Part shown: positions 31,050-31,093 of the stretch, one piece after another
Layout: the number at the start of each line of letters is the position of its first letter
Numbering within the stretch: position 1 is the stretch's first letter
NCBI GenBank assembly: GCA_964539115.1
Contig: CAZIHY010000015.1
Coordinates: 1-31,093, forward strand
From: CAKSXP01 sp964539115
GTDB lineage: Bacteria > Bacillota > Clostridia > Oscillospirales > Oscillospiraceae
Direction of reading: 5' to 3'
DNA: 31,093 bases
The notes under the pieces: model-generated
Told to the model about the DNA's origin: nothing
The model's database searches: none
Seen by the model: the letters and a program-made list of their open reading frames with translations, nothing else
Program-made: the position numbers and the translations under genes

Positions 31050-31093
31050 CATTATGTCCGAAAATTGTATTCCAATGGATTTGTTTTCCCTGC

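Noticed and set aside
1..31093. CRISPR arrays, tRNA or rRNA genes, prophage or integrase genes
   Set aside because: I saw no regularly spaced repeats, no tRNA-like cloverleaf or rRNA stretch, and no integrase, transposase or phage protein in any frame.

Overview
The window reads as a moderately GC-rich Firmicute chromosome segment, most like a gut Clostridia/Oscillospiraceae-type genome. This is inferred from gene content and style: a ZTP-riboswitch purine operon, an ~1230-residue PurL, a Xpt/BMP-lipoprotein/NupOPQ nucleoside system, a DUF5685-plus-J-domain cluster, and strong AGGAGG ribosome binding sites. It is a draft scaffold. Four runs of exactly 100 N (17442-17541, 20632-20731, 22387-22486, 27957-28056) are nominal-size gaps, and three or four genes are cut by them.

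Layout. 1-0.8 kb: a GIY-YIG protein and a LemA-like membrane protein (minus). 0.8-2.3 kb: a MATE exporter (plus), divergent from the LemA-like gene. 2.3-11.6 kb: one long plus-strand purine operon, purE-purM-purN-purO-AICAR transformylase-purD-purL. It is headed by a promoter, a ZTP (pfl) riboswitch and an overlapping intrinsic terminator. A bidirectional terminator separates it from a minus-strand operon (11.6-16.1 kb) for a nucleoside-type ABC importer (NupO, NupP, NupQ) ending in a 3-hydroxybutyryl-CoA dehydrogenase. 16.3-20.5 kb: a minus-strand YclNOPQ-like siderophore importer whose first permease is frameshifted and whose binding protein carries a Gly/Ser/Asp-rich insert. 20.6-23.4 kb: an unrecognised ORF with an in-frame TAG, an OFA-type MFS transporter, and a divergent LysR regulator. 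23.5-25.7 kb: a BMP-family lipoprotein and xanthine phosphoribosyltransferase (xpt-bmp, minus). 25.7-27.7 kb: a three-gene minus operon (zinc-ribbon membrane protein, DUF5685 protein, J-domain protein). 28-30.2 kb: uracil-DNA glycosylase, a DUF2156 protein and a GNAT acetyltransferase (minus). 30.4-31.05 kb: a single-gene unit for a small membrane protein.

How it fits together. De novo purine synthesis, nucleoside uptake and purine salvage lie within about 23 kb. The ZTP riboswitch senses the substrate (ZMP/AICAR, or ZTP) of an enzyme in the operon it controls. The last two steps to IMP, usually one bifunctional PurH, are done here by two separate genes: a stand-alone AICAR transformylase and a PurO-type cyclohydrolase. 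The transporter's ATPase and permeases lie about 7 kb from the BMP lipoprotein and xpt, with an iron/MFS/LysR block between. Each outer junction of that block lies inside ungapped sequence.

The best candidates for something undescribed are the amber-interrupted ORF at 20732-21113, the low-complexity insert in the iron-binding lipoprotein, and the paired GTTAG-N6-CTAAC dyads before the siderophore operon. None amounts to proof of a new system.
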